In this document: one piece after another, positions 23,014 to 34,551 of the stretch | How positions within the stretch are numbered: position 1 is the stretch's first letter | Layout of the letters: each line of letters opens with the position of its first letter | Assembly (NCBI GenBank): GCA_947069175.1 | Contig: CAMTDV010000009.1 | Coordinates: 11,867,672 to 11,931,671 of the forward strand | DNA from: Scalesia atractyloides | Lineage: Eukaryota > Streptophyta > Magnoliopsida > Asterales > Asteraceae | Direction: 5' to 3' | Length of the DNA stretch: 64,000 nucleotides | Program-made: the position numbers and the translations under genes | The notes under the pieces: model-generated | What the model saw: only the letters and a program-made list of their open reading frames with translations | Databases searched by the model: none | What the model was told of the DNA's origin: nothing

Positions 23014-26000
23014 AATGGATTTCGCAGACTTTGTTGGTAAGTTTATCTTCAATTCGATATAATTTTTGTTATTTTGCCTAAATTCAACAATTACGTTTTA
23101 CGATTCGTTATGTTGTTTTAATTTTATTGATTTTGATAAGTTTAGCTGTTAATGTTGTATACTTTTACAGTAGTTTGTTCTTTTTATTCATTGTTTTTGC
23201 TTGAATTCAATTTGTGTTTTAGGTTTTTAACTTCTTTAATTATATAAATCTTAATTCTTGATTATAAATGACAAAAGTTTTGATTTAATACATTTATCAT
23301 TTTATTTAAAGTTTTTTCATGAACTATTGCGTTTTATTTTGTTCCTTTAAATAAGTTTTAATAATATAGATTTATTACGTTTTATGTAATATTCAATTAA
23401 ATTTTTATTTTAAGTTTTTAAATATATATTTTTTATTGCGTTATAATGTTTTTGAGTTAAATTTTGTTGATTATATAAGTTGTATTGCTTTTTATAGTTA
23501 CTTATTGCGTTTTATTTCAGATTTCAATTCAAAATGGGAAGAACGTGTATGCTTAAAGAGTGGAAGAAAGTATTACAAACCTAAAGTCAGTGAATCCATT
23601 AGACCTTCGGTTGGAATGTTTTTTAAAAACTTTTGATGAGGCTTTTGTGTTTTATCAGAGATATGCACTTGCTGCTGGTTTTTCTGCAAGAAAAATACCT
23701 CTTGGACATATGGTGGTATAGTAAAAATAAGATATATGTTGAGTAAATTGCCATTTTCGTCTCTGAGGTTTGGGCACATTTGCCATTTTCGTCCAAAATG
23801 ACACTTTGGTACCATTTTGCCCCCCGTTTGTAACTTTTTGCATTTTCATCCAAATGCCTAACCTAGTTACTTTATAACGTTAGATGGGTTATTTTTGAAA
23901 GAGTAAATTGTCATTTTCGTCCCTGAGGTTTGGGCACATTTGCCATTTTCATCCAAAATGACACTTGTAACTCCGGCACTGTCTCCGGCACAACCTGCAA
24001 CTCCGGCACAAACCTGCAAGTCGGCACGTCTCCGGCACAACCTGCAACTCCGGCACCACCTGCAACACCGGCACAAACCGCAACTACCGGCACCACTGCC
24101 TCCGGCACAACCGGAACTACTGGAGTTGCAGGTTTGGCACGGAGTTGCAGGTTGTGCGGAGACGGTGCCGGACTTGCAGGTTTATGCCGGAGTTGGAGGT
24201 TGTGCCGGAGACGGTGCGGACTTGCAGGTTTGTGCAGGAGTTGCACGCTGTGCCGGAGTTGTAGGTGGTGCCGGAGTAGCAGGTTGTGCCGGAGACGGTG
24301 CCGGAGTTGCAGGTTGTGCCGGAGACGATGCCGGAGTTACAAGTGTCATTTTGGATGAAAATGGCAAATGTGCCCAAACCTCAGGGACGAAAATGACAAT
24401 TTACTCTTTCAAAAATAACCCATCTAACGTTATAAAGTAACTAGGTTAGGCATTTGGACGAAAATGGCAAAAAGTTAGAAACGTGGGGGGCAAAATGGTA
24501 CCAAAGTGTCATTTTGGACGAAAATGGCAAATGTACCCAAACCTCAGGGACGAAAATGGCAATTTACTCTATATTGTTTGTTCAAAAGAAGGATTTAATG
24601 TTAGCAAATTAATAGAGCATGTTTCTGTTGGTGAAAATAGTAAAAAGATTGTTCGACGTAATAGAGGTTCAAAAAGAGTTGGATGCAATGCTCATTTGAA
24701 ATTAGTTTTAGAGGACAATAATATGTTTAAAATCTACAATTTTGAAGAAGAACATAATCATATTTTTTTGATGATGAAGATGTTCATTTCTTGCCTGCGG
24801 CCAGAAGTATTGTTTATGTTAAAGAAAGTTTTATATCTGGATTGTCTGCAATCAATGTGGGGCCTGTTAAAGCATTCAATATTATGAAAACAATGTATGG
24901 TGGTTTTTGTGAAGTTGGTGCTAGTAAAGTTGATTGTAAGAACTACAGAAGGGATTTGAATCTCTACATTGGTGAGTATGATGCAGAAATGGTAGTTAGG
25001 CGTCTTATTAGGAAGAAAGAATCTACTCCTGGATATACATGTGATTATGTTTTCAGTGAAGATAGTAGATTGAGAGGACTTTTTTGGGCTGATGAGCAAT
25101 CAAAAAGAAATTATACAGTATTTGGTGATATAGTAGGTTTTGATACTACCTACAAATTGAACAAGTAAGTTTTTTAAATTTTATTGCGTTATATATTAAA
25201 TATTCATAATGATTTCCTAATTCATTATAATTTTTTATGTAGATATGATTTGGTTTTTGTACCGTTTACTGGGATTGATAATCATTTTAGGAATGTCACA
25301 TTTGGTGGTGCATTACTTGGTTCTGAGACAACAGATTCTTATCGATGGCTTTTAAGTTCTTTTGTTAATGCTTTTGGAATTGAGCCTAAAGTTGTTGTTA
25401 CAGATCAAGATGTTGCAATGAAGAGAGCTATTAATGATGTTCTTCCAAGAACTAGGCATAGACTTTGTATGTGGCATATATGGGAGAAATTGAAGACCAA
25501 GGTATTACATTGCGTTTTATGAAAAGTCGTTTTTTATTCAAATTCATATTATTGCGTTATAGTATATCATATAAAAATTATTAAATTAGTTACATATTAA
25601 ATTATTGTTGCGTTTTATTTATTAAATTTTTGTTGCGTTTTATTTACTATACTTATTTATTATACAAACTCCCAACCAAAACAATTTTACATAATGCGTT
25701 TTATCTTTTTGTTATTGATTATATAATTTTATTACTTTTTATTCAGGTTGGTCCTGTTTTGTCATCCAATATTGACTTCAATACAAGAATGACTAGGGTA
25801 GTTTGGAATGATAATATTTCTCCAGAAGATGTTGAAACAGAATGGCATTCAATAATGTCTACTTTTGGATTAGAAAATCATGAATGGTTAAAGATTATGT
25901 ATGATCTTCGATTTGATTGGATACCATCTTATTACCGTGGAGAGAATTTGGCTGGTCTTATGCGTACTACATCTAGATGTGAAAGTGAGAATTACTTTTT

Positions 26001-27125
26001 TGGACAGTTTTGTAATCCAAGGTGTACCCTTGTTGAATTTTTCACTCATTTTAAAACTGCAATGGACTTTCAAAGGCATGAGCATAGGAGAAATTATCAT
26101 GATACAAGGTATATTCAGTCTAAGATTTGGAGTGACTTTGTATTAGAGAAACAAGCTTCGGAAATATATATCAAAACAATCTTTGAAGATGTTCAGAAGG
26201 AAATTGATGCTGTCCATTACAAAATGTATGTCAAAGAATCATAATATAATTGGTGATGTCCATTTTTTTAGATAAAGGATTTTAATCAGCCATGCACTTC
26301 TTTATTCAAGGTATTATTTTAAAACATCATTGCCTTTTAGGTATTTCATGTTTTAAATAATTTATTGCGTTTTTGAGTAACTTCATTTAAATTAATCAAT
26401 ATGTTTATTGCGTTTTATCATTATTAATTTTAAAATATCTGATCTTTTAATTTAATTTTCTGTTATTATATTTGTAACTATTCATTGCGTTTTATTTATT
26501 ACAGGTTGAATATAGTAAACAAGAGGATGGTATAACTGTAAGTTGTACATGCAAACGGTTTGAACAATTTGGAACATTGTGCCGCCATATCTTTTATGTT
26601 CCAAGGTTTGATAATTTAAATGAGTTTCCAAGAAGGTATGTTCTCAGAAGATGGATGAGAGATGTTGTTAAAAACAGCTCAGTTCAATGTAATATTCGGT
26701 TTGATGAGATTGGCAGGAGTAGTGAAATTGATAGAATTTTTAGAGAAATCACTGTAGCAAATGAATGTGTTGTTAATAGGTTGGTTAGTGATTTTGATGA
26801 GTTGTGTTGATACAGAGATCATATCAAAAGTTATAAGGATAAAGCAGATGAGGTTATGGTTGTTGCGCTACCGCCTAGTCGGAAAGATAGGTTTGCTGAC
26901 ATTGGTGGTAATATTGAAAATTCTAATTCAATCATACGTGTTCTGATCAAAACAAGGACGAAAGGATGTGATGTACATAAAGGTTTAAGACTAATCTAGA
27001 GATTGCCATCTAGAAATCTTCAAAGATCCAGAAGTCGTGTCGTGTATGTGGTGGTAAAGGACACAACAATCGTACTTGTAAAGAGAAGATTTCTTCAACT
27101 ATGGTTGGGTCAAATAATACAATGT
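23014..27125 (+). pseudogene. FAR1/FHY3-like MULE-type transposase gene, frameshifted and interrupted
   Basis: Exon 1 starts ATGGATTTCGCAGACTTTG with donor GTAAG. Exon 2 (23520) has the FAR1 zinc-binding block (DEAFVFYQRYALAAGFSARK). After an 829-bp insertion it continues GCNAHLKLVL…EEEHNH. The MULE domain follows: FGDIVGFDTTYKLNK (25119-25165), then KYDLVFVPFTGIDNHFRNVT and VVVTDQDVAMKRAI (25243-25501), and exon 25748-26243. A SWIM finger CTCKRFEQFGTLCRH is at 26544-26590 and a CRVCGGKGHNNRTC knuckle at about 27036-27080. Four exon junctions show GT/AG. Frameshifts at 23625, 23692 and 24770 all lie in A or T runs. Stops at 26242 and 26808 also break it. Confidence 0.9.
23741..24569. mobile_element. 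Giant-hairpin (foldback) MULE-like element inside the FAR1-like gene
   Basis: It begins GAGTAAATTGCCATTTTCGT and ends with the inverted copy. Each arm also holds a second inner copy of the terminus (GAGTAAATTGTCATTTTCGT at 23901). The centre is a G/C-rich run of CTCCGGCACAACCTGCAA-type units, reverse-complemented right of ~24120, so most of the 829 bp can fold on itself. Flanks are TATATGTT (left) and TATATTGTT (right), consistent with a 9-bp MULE target duplication that lost one base. Removing it restores the FAR1 reading KIRY–IVCSKEGF. Confidence 0.88.
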
Positions 27126-27129
27126 AAGT

Positions 27130-27970
27130 TTACATTTTTTTTGTTTTTGTATTGAAAAAATAAAATACTAATAAAGGAATTCTTTGTTTTTGATATTTGT
27201 GTTGTGTTCTAAGTTGAATCATTAAAGGTATTTTATATTGTGTTTTATAATACCTTCTATTATTATCAGTTTATTATTTGATGTTGCGTTTTAAGTATAA
27301 ATCAATCCTTATGATCAATAAACAGAATTATTGCATTTTATGAAATGCATCTACAAAAGAGCAAAAGGACTATTTGAACATTATCATAAATAATAATTTA
27401 TAGATGATAAAAGTTATATTTAAGATGATGAAGATAACAACCATCATCACCTTTTCACCAGCCATACAAACATCAAAACTACTCTTATCATCATTATTCT
27501 AGTACCAGCATTCAACATAGAACTAAAAACATCAAACTACATCCACAGAAAGAAAAAAATTAACAAACCACAATTACTTGAAATCAATAATCAGCATTAT
27601 GGATCAAAGTTGGTCTCTTCTTCAGATGAAAATCCTAAGCTTCCATTTGGGATTTCTTCTTCACTTTCAGATTTAATCCATAGTTCTACCTGTTAAATCA
27701 CTGCACTCTGCACTCTGAAGTCTCTCTGCAAATTTGTTTCCAGAGTTGTTGATGATTGGAATCTCATATTGAATCAATGAATCGATTTGTCTTACATGTA
27801 TGGTAAGCTTTTTCAGGAATCTAAAAAGTTTTTTTAATTTTCATAATAATAATCATTTTGTTTTTTTTTTGTTTCTATATATTTTTCTGTCGCTTAGTTA
27901 CAAAACACATTGTATTGCGTTACCTAATAACAAATTATTATACCATCAAGATCATTATCTATTATTAGCA
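27130..27970. other. 3' flank of the FAR1-like gene, no gene seen
   Basis: AT-rich. Contains isolated TTGCGTTTTA-type motifs (27284, 27329, 27914) and no recognisable coding segment. Confidence 0.6.
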
Positions 27971-27974
27971 AAGA

Positions 27975-28735
27975 CATTCTATTGCGTTTTATAACTGACA
28001 TTTTAAAGTCCAAAGACTATATTGGCAAAGACATTTTAAATTGTGTATATGACAAAGACATTCTATTGCGTTTTATAACTGAACTATAAGAGAACTAAAT
28101 ATAGAAAAGAACATGTTGCGTTTTAAGAAAACAATCATTTCCGACAAATTTATTTTTAAGGCATTCTATTGCGTTATATCAGAATCTATTTTTTTATGTT
28201 GTGGACTGACGCTACAATACGTCTTTGGACTTTAATAAATAATAAAGACATTCTATTGCGTTTTATAAGTGAAACTATAAGAGAAGTAAATATAGGAAAG
28301 AACTTGTTGCATTTTAAGAAAACAATGATTTCCAACAAATATATTTTTTAAGACATTTTATTGCGTTATATCAGAATCTATTTTTTTATTTTGTGGACTG
28401 ACGCTACAATACGTCTTTGGACTTTAATAAATAATAAAGACATTCTATTGCATTTTATAAGTGAAACTATAAGAGAAGTAAATATAGGAAAGAACTTGTT
28501 GCATTTTAAGAAAACAATGATTTCCAACAAATATATTTTTAAGACATTTTATTGCGTTATATCAGAATCTATTTTTTTATGTTGTGCACTGATGCTATAA
28601 TACAACTTTGAACTTTAATAAATAATAAAGACATTTTATTGCGTTTTATAACTGAAACTATAAGAGAAGTAAATATAGAAAAGAACATGTTGCGTTTTAA
28701 GAAAACAATGATTTCCAACAAATATATTTTTTAAA
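27975..28735 (+). repeat. ~191-bp tandem array, about four units
   Basis: Units start near 27975 (degenerate), 28160, 28352 and 28543. Each holds ATTGCGTTATATCAGAATCT, a CTGACGCTACAATACG-like segment, ATTGCGTTTTATAA and GTTGCRTTTTAAGAAAACAA. Frames inside simply repeat with the DNA, so they are not genes. Confidence 0.9.
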
Positions 28736-28893
28736 TTACACATATGTATATAGTCAATTTTAAATTATACATATGTGTATATTACGAAAGGCTTAGAAAA
28801 AATGTATGGTCCAAAATGCTTCTCAAGTTTCTCAATTAGCCTAATGCTTCTCACATGATCCTAACCCCTATATATATATATGTATATATACAT

Positions 28894-29695
28894 GGTAAGG
28901 TTATTGTAAAAAAGACCAAAAGTGTGAGAAAGTTAAGAAAGACTCTCAGCCATTAGATCTAAATCAATTGAAAAGGGTAATCAAGTAATTTTATCATTGA
29001 TTTAATTAATTCAAAACCTTCCATAAACCGCCACCCTAATTTATAGGAATACCGAATAGCACTGCAAACACCATTCAGCACGTATATAACACCATTCAAT
29101 AATTATATAACACCCTTCAATAAGTATATAACACCATTCAATAAGTGTATAACACCATTTTAAAGATCTCTATAAAAACACTACGAATAACACTGCAACA
29201 ACCATTCAGCGCATATATAACACCATTCAATAATTATATAACACCATTCAACACATATATAACACTATTCAATAAGTATATAACATCATTCAATAATTAT
29301 ATAACACCATGAACTGAAACAAAAAACCATTAACTGAAACATTCGATTGAACGTAATTTTTTTTCTGTATATAAGTATAGTAATTTGATACTCATATTAA
29401 AGATTAAAAAACACTCGTTATTATGGTGTAATTTTTTAAAAAACACGAGTTACGTGTAGAAAGTTATTGCCGTTTAAAAATAAAAGGGGAACTTGCATGT
29501 GGATTGCATGTGACTTTCTAAAATTAAAAATGTTAATTTTACGTTTATACCCTTAATCTAGAAAATTAGTTATTTTAACTGTTATATTATTTACAAGATT
29601 GACATCAAGATCTCAACCATTAGATTAAAGACTAATGGTTTAGATTCTTTCTTATCATTATCACACTTTGGGCCTTTTTTACAGGATCCTCTACC
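28894..29695. mobile_element. ~0.8-kb TIR element, non-autonomous
   Basis: The left end GGTAAGGTTATTGTAAAAAA is mirrored by the right end, read on the minus strand as GGTAGAGGATCCTGTAAAAA. Both continue with a GTGTGA..AA(A)G..AAGAAAG block and a CCATTAG block. Flanks TATATACAT / TATATGTAT are similar but sit in TA repeats. No coding sequence. The middle (29075-29310) is filled with AACACCATTCAATAATTATAT-type short tandem units. Confidence 0.7.
29075..29310. repeat. ~20-bp tandem repeats (CACCATTCAATAA)
   Basis: At least ten imperfect units of the form ATAACACCATTCAATAAKTAT, broken by one ~40-bp interruption near 29160. Confidence 0.85.
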
Positions 29696-29749
29696 TATAT
29701 GTATGTATATATATACATACATATATATATATATATATATCATTTGTAT

Positions 29750-31690
29750 TATACTGGATCAAAATATAATTATACCTTGTTATATTTTGTAGTCATCATT
29801 ATCATTTATATTATATTGAATCAAAATATAATTGTATCTTATTCTATTAAAAGGTGATTGTTGATGAACCATATTACCCTTATTAACTAATAAAGATTTC
29901 TGTTTGAGGATATTTAAGGAGATAACTAGAGATGATTAAAGGTTAAACACCCATAATAACATCACAATATTGACCTTCTCCTTCCATAATCTCGAGTTCT
30001 TCATCACTACGAAATCGTAATCACCATCAATAATATAAATCCTAATCGGGAAGCAGATCATGCTGACTGACATATCGAACTCCATGACTGCATTTGTTTT
30101 AGATTATCTGTTGGCCTGAATGTTGTAACATATATCATGTTTACATGTTTTTCATTACATACTCACATAACTTATCAACACACATATCATTCGATTTAAA
30201 ATAAAAAAGAAACAATTATTTTCATATCATTTCTATAGTCCCCTAGCAATCTCAAGTATTGACTGTCTTTCCTGTCATGAGGAAAGTAAAGTTCCCTTTG
30301 GGTAAATTAGTGTACATTGTTTCGTTTTTAAATGTTTGTTTTCAAAACTCACAATTATGATTGATTATTTTCTTAACCTGTTTTTAGGGCAATTGATTCC
30401 ATTTAGGTAACTTATTAATCTGGTTTTCGGTAAATTACCTACATAGTCTTATGGAATTTTCCGACATAAGGTAGATTATGCATTTTTAGAATAAATAAAA
30501 AATATTTTTCTGACAATAGAATAAATAAAAATAGTTTTCTGACAAAAAGTATATTTTTTTAGTTTTTTGGATTTTGTGGGAATATAATCCAACAACGATC
30601 AAATTTTTATTTTTATTTTGTGGGGATCTAATGACAATGACTACTTTATGTGGTATCAGGCCTAATAATCGCTTTTGACTTTGTATTCACCAACGTTTTA
30701 GCAAAAGGAGTGTTGCCAAGGATTGCACCCACGTTGGTAGTGTAGCATAGATGATATATGTCGATCATATAAAATGATGGAATTTTACATTCCTAAAAAC
30801 GGTTGCTCATGCCCGATTTACCAAGTTGATCAGCTTGCCCAGGTTGAAATTCAGAGGCGTAGTCAGAAATTTTCCAGGGTTCGATTTAAAAGATTCTACC
30901 GGTTCAATGGTAAAATTTCTACAGGTGTTGCGACGTCAAAATACAATGCGAGTTTTATATATGTAGGTATACCCATTTTTAAATTTGGCTTTGGTTTTTC
31001 GGGTAGCCATTAAAGTATTGTCTTTCCAATGAAGAGGATGGCGAAATTGGGAACTCAATGCGAGTTTTTTTTTTAAATATTGTTTTAAACCTACGTTATA
31101 AGGATGGTTGTTGTGGGGTGCGGAGGAGGAACACTGCCTCGGGCGGAGAATGTGGGGGGGGGGGGGTGATGAAGGATGCAATGCGTCGATGAGGTGAAAA
31201 ATGACCACGTGTGTGGTTATACCCCTAAATTTACAGATTTTACGTTTTTCGTGATTTATGTTTTCACATTTCACACCATCACAATTTACAACACCCTTTG
31301 GTGGATGTGAAATCCCTTAGTGCCCATGTATGTCTACGCTTATGTTTCACATTTCACACTTCTCACAATACATAATCCTTTTATTTTTGAACAGCCAAAG
31401 AAACCATTTTATTATCACATACAAAACTGTGTCCATAGCAAGTCGATATATAAGGTAAAAGTACACCACACAATCACTAAAAAACACCAATAGAAACAAC
31501 ATAGATTAAATAGCTAGATTACAACGCATAATCTAAATGGTTATTTTTCTTAGCGTGATTTACGGGTTAATTAATATTCAGATAAATATTGGATGGAATG
31601 GTGAATGACTATGCAATTTGTATTTAAAAAGATGTAAGTAATCGATTAATTCAAACTATGAAGGCTCTTGTCGAGGACAACTACTAGATG
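29750..31690. other. Intergenic region; possible degraded TIR element at 30852-31340
   Basis: Mostly AT-rich without genes. At 30852 a CAGAGGCGTAGTC start and at about 31320 a GCCCATGTATGTCTACGC end resemble the two ends of a common plant TIR-element type, but the terminal bases on the right are missing. A G13 run lies at 31154-31166. The frame at 31705 follows. Confidence 0.35.
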
Positions 31691-31704
31691 AAGAATATGA
31701 AACA

Positions 31705-32001
31705 ATGGGGTGGTGCTCCATTAATAAAAGTAAAGCCTTTAAACATTTGGGTTTGAGAGGAAGAGATCTTAACTTTAAATTCCACTTACGACGACGATGG
31801 GAATTAAAAAATTCATGGTCTAAAAAGATGAATAATACTAATGACCCGACTAGCTATTTTTGTAGATCCATCCGTCTACAGGATGATGATATTGCCGTTG
31901 TCTACACTCCAAAAATAATTCTCAACAGAAGTTCCAAAACTGACTTTTCTTCGGATGTTATCAAATCAATTATGACTAGGTACTTTTCAAAGCTATTATA
32001 A
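31705..32001 (+). CDS. Hypothetical 98-residue frame, no recognised domain
   Basis: ATG at 31705, TAA at 31999. The product is basic (RRRWELKNSWSKK) and has no signal peptide or motif I can name. Its last third (DDDIAVVYTPKIILNRSSK) recurs in degraded form at about 33876-33960 in the same orientation, so the segment has been duplicated locally. Codons look no more protein-like than neighbouring DNA. Probably a chance frame or the remnant of an unidentified gene. Confidence 0.2.
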   Translation: MGWCSINKSKAFKHLGLRGRDLNFKFHLRRRWELKNSWSKKMNNTNDPTSYFCRSIRLQDDDIAVVYTPKIILNRSSKTDFSSDVIKSIMTRYFSKLL

Positions 32002-32626
32002 TTTTATCATAATTTATACATCAATTAAATTTTTTTTTCAGTGAATTGTAATAGCCCGGGTTATAAACATAAAAAAAAAGATTTATAAGATTTACTTTTA
32101 CTAATAATTTATAATATTTAATATGTACTTTAAATCAAAATATATAGTTTTGATTAATTTTAATATATATTATTTATAACTACATTGGATATGCCATAAA
32201 TTATCTTTATATACCTTTCGTTTTTATTGTAGTGTTTAATGAAAAATTATCATTCGCCATAATAACGTTAGTTTATTTAAATTTAATTGACTGTGTATCA
32301 TATTTTTTTAGTCTTTTCAGTAATAACTAATGCTATTACATGATGTTTATCTTATTTTTTTAATATTATGTTACCAAAAACCAAACAATGATAGGTATAA
32401 TGTTGTTGGTTGTATTCAAATTACATTGCAATGTTAACATGATGTATTTAAGTTTTTCAAAAGGTGAATGAATATAAGTTATTAGAGAAATATAAAGTTA
32501 TTAAAATATTAAATAGGTTAAAAATGTATATTATTTACGATATGAATTAAATTGAAAATATATTAAAAACCCAAGTTACTATTTCTGAGAATAGAATTAT
32601 AGAATCTATAATAATGGTATTATATA

Positions 32627-33710
32627 TCTTATTAATAAAATATTTTCTTTCTTTTTAACAAGTGGATGTTAAACCGAAGGTTAATTGTTTTTCATATTTA
32701 CATATTATAAATTAGTGACATATTATGCATTAGGGTGTTGTAACATATGTTTTGGGTTGTTTTCAAAAAAAAAATTAGAAATTTTATTTTTAACCCAAAT
32801 ATTTGAATTTCTTACAATTTAACTTCACAAAATTGAATTCTTTTATAATTTAATCTCAACTTTTGTATATTTAACTTTGGTCCCCTATACTTTTTATCTT
32901 TCACATGTTTTTGTTTTACGTTTCGTACTAGCTTTTACGAGTTGCCACGGAGCGCTCTATCTTTCGGTTTCTTGCAATTTTAACCTCGTAAAAATGATTT
33001 TTTATACTTTTAACTCAAAACTTTTTATCTTTTGTAATTTAAACTCACAATTTTTTTACTTTCAACCTTGCTTCCCTATACTTTTCATCCTTACCAAATT
33101 TTCGTTTTACGTTTCGTTCATAATTCAACGTGCATGTGTAATTCAACGTTTTTAAGTGTCGTTCGTAATTTTTCGAGTTAACATGGCGTAACGTCCATGT
33201 GTTGTCGAATGTTTTTACTTCTATTTTTTTCTTATTTGACAGGTTCGTCATAATGCATGAGTCCTAGATCGACTTAGTTTTTTAAATGTTCTACATTTTT
33301 TAAATCTTTTGTAATTTAAACTCACAACTTTTTTACTTTCAACCTTGCTTCCCTATACTTTTCATCCTTACCAAATTTTCATTTTACGTTTCGTTCATAA
33401 TTCAACGTGCTTGTGTAATTCAACGTATTTAAGTGTCGTTTGTAATTTTTCGAGTTAACATGGCGCAACGTCCATGTGTTGTCGAATGTTTTTACTTCTA
33501 TTTTTTCTTATTTGACAGGTTCGTCATAATGCATGAGTCCTAGATCGACTTAGTTAGTTTTTTAAATGTTCTACATTTCGGTCTATTTCTTCGCTTTGAC
33601 ACGCCACAACTTCAGCGTTGGTGGTCGTTGACGCCTTGACGGTTGTGTCGGATTGGTGCTACTTGACATGATTTTATGCCCTCGCCGCAACGCGGAGTTC
33701 TTTATACTAG
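32627..33710 (+). mobile_element. Candidate small non-autonomous Helitron
   Basis: The start TCTTATTAATAAAAT follows an A. The end is CCGCAACGCGG (a 4-bp-stem hairpin), then 12 bases, then CTAG followed by T. A TC start, a hairpin near the 3' end, CTRR terminus and A|T insertion context are the Helitron rules. No Rep/helicase is encoded. The interior contains a 276-bp tandem duplication. Confidence 0.55.
33028..33580. repeat. ~276-bp tandem duplication
   Basis: Two units start ATCTTTTGTAATTTAAACTC at 33028 and 33304. They run in near-identical order through ACGTTTCGTTCATAATTCAA, GTTAACATGGCGYAACGTCC and CCTAGATCGACTTAGTT, with only scattered differences. Confidence 0.92.
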
Positions 33711-34318
33711 TTCATATTTAAAAAGGAAAATAAGGGACAAATTCATGACTATCATCTGCGCAAACAGTGGCGACAAAATTTTATAAACTCCCCACAACTT
33801 CTGCTGTAAAGCCAAGTCAAAGACGATCTCGACATAAATAATATGTCCTAATCGATTTTGCACGTTGCTACGTGATGATGATATATATTGCCGTGGTCTA
33901 CACTCCCAAAACCATAACAAAAGTTCCAAAACTGACATTTTGATGTTATCAACTTTTGACTAAGGTTCTTTTTTAAAATTTTTATAACTTATTAAAACAA
34001 TTAAAACTTTATAACTTATTAATGACTAAGGTTCTTTTTTAAAACAATTAAAACTTTATAACTTATTAAAATAACTTGGATTATAAGCTTAAGGTTATTT
34101 TATCCGGATTCCAAATTTAAGATTTTACATTTGTTATTAATTTCATTGTCATTAATTAAACATGATAATTTAGTTTTTCAGACACTACAAATTGCAATAT
34201 ATAGTTTTGGCTAGCCTTTTTTTGTATATTTAATAAAAAATTAAGTTTTATCCCGGTATATATTATCTTTTTCTTAATGTCAACATTTACTCCTATTTAT
34301 TACACCAATAATTCTATA
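33711..34318. other. Intergenic; short local duplications
   Basis: Contains a degraded copy of 31879-31990 (33876-33975) and a ~66-bp tandem duplication starting GACTAAGGTTCTTTTTTAAA at 33957 and 34023. No gene seen. Confidence 0.65.
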
Positions 34319-34551
34319 GAGTAAATTGCACAAAACGTCCTTTAAGTTTCACCAATCTTGTTGGTTTCAGCCTTAATCTTTAAAAGTTGCCAAAAACAGC
34401 CTTTAAGATTAATTTTGTTGCAGGTTTCATCCTTTATCACTAACCCAGTTACTAATCCATGTTAAATGGCCTCACATGCATAGCATGTGAGGGTAAAACC
34501 GTCTTTTCCCCAATTGGTGAAACTTAAAGGACGTTTTGTGCAATTTACTCA
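34319..34551. repeat. Complete 233-bp MITE forming the left end of the Pack-MULE
   Basis: Besides the outer terminus at 34319, an inverted copy of the same ~37-bp terminus ends at 34551 (TTGGTGAAACTTAAAGGACG…ATTTACTC). The left end is thus itself a small two-ended element, while the right end has only the outer terminus. Confidence 0.85.

Larger units (their letters stand above)
22742..28870 (+). mobile_element. Candidate MULE carrying the FAR1-like gene
   Basis: The left flank of the gene starts TAGGGTGAGGATCA and continues to GGAAGTCATCTTGGCCGT. The right flank read on the minus strand is TAGGGGTTAGGATCA continuing to GAGAAGCATTTTGGACCAT. The two agree over much of ~65 bp, as expected of diverged MULE terminal inverted repeats, and the gene between them is of the MULE-transposase family. 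No clear 9-bp target duplication could be fixed, because the right side runs into a TA microsatellite. Hence only a candidate. Confidence 0.5.

Noticed and set aside
23867..24440. Long open frames on both strands coding Pro/Ala/Thr- or Cys/Arg-rich repeats
   Set aside because: They come from the mirrored G/C-rich repeat of the hairpin element and appear in nearly every frame; no start, domain or codon signal.
27975..28735. CRISPR-like array or repeated small genes
   Set aside because: Plant nuclear DNA; whole units repeat without unique spacers, and the repeated ~60-80-residue frames follow the DNA repeat.
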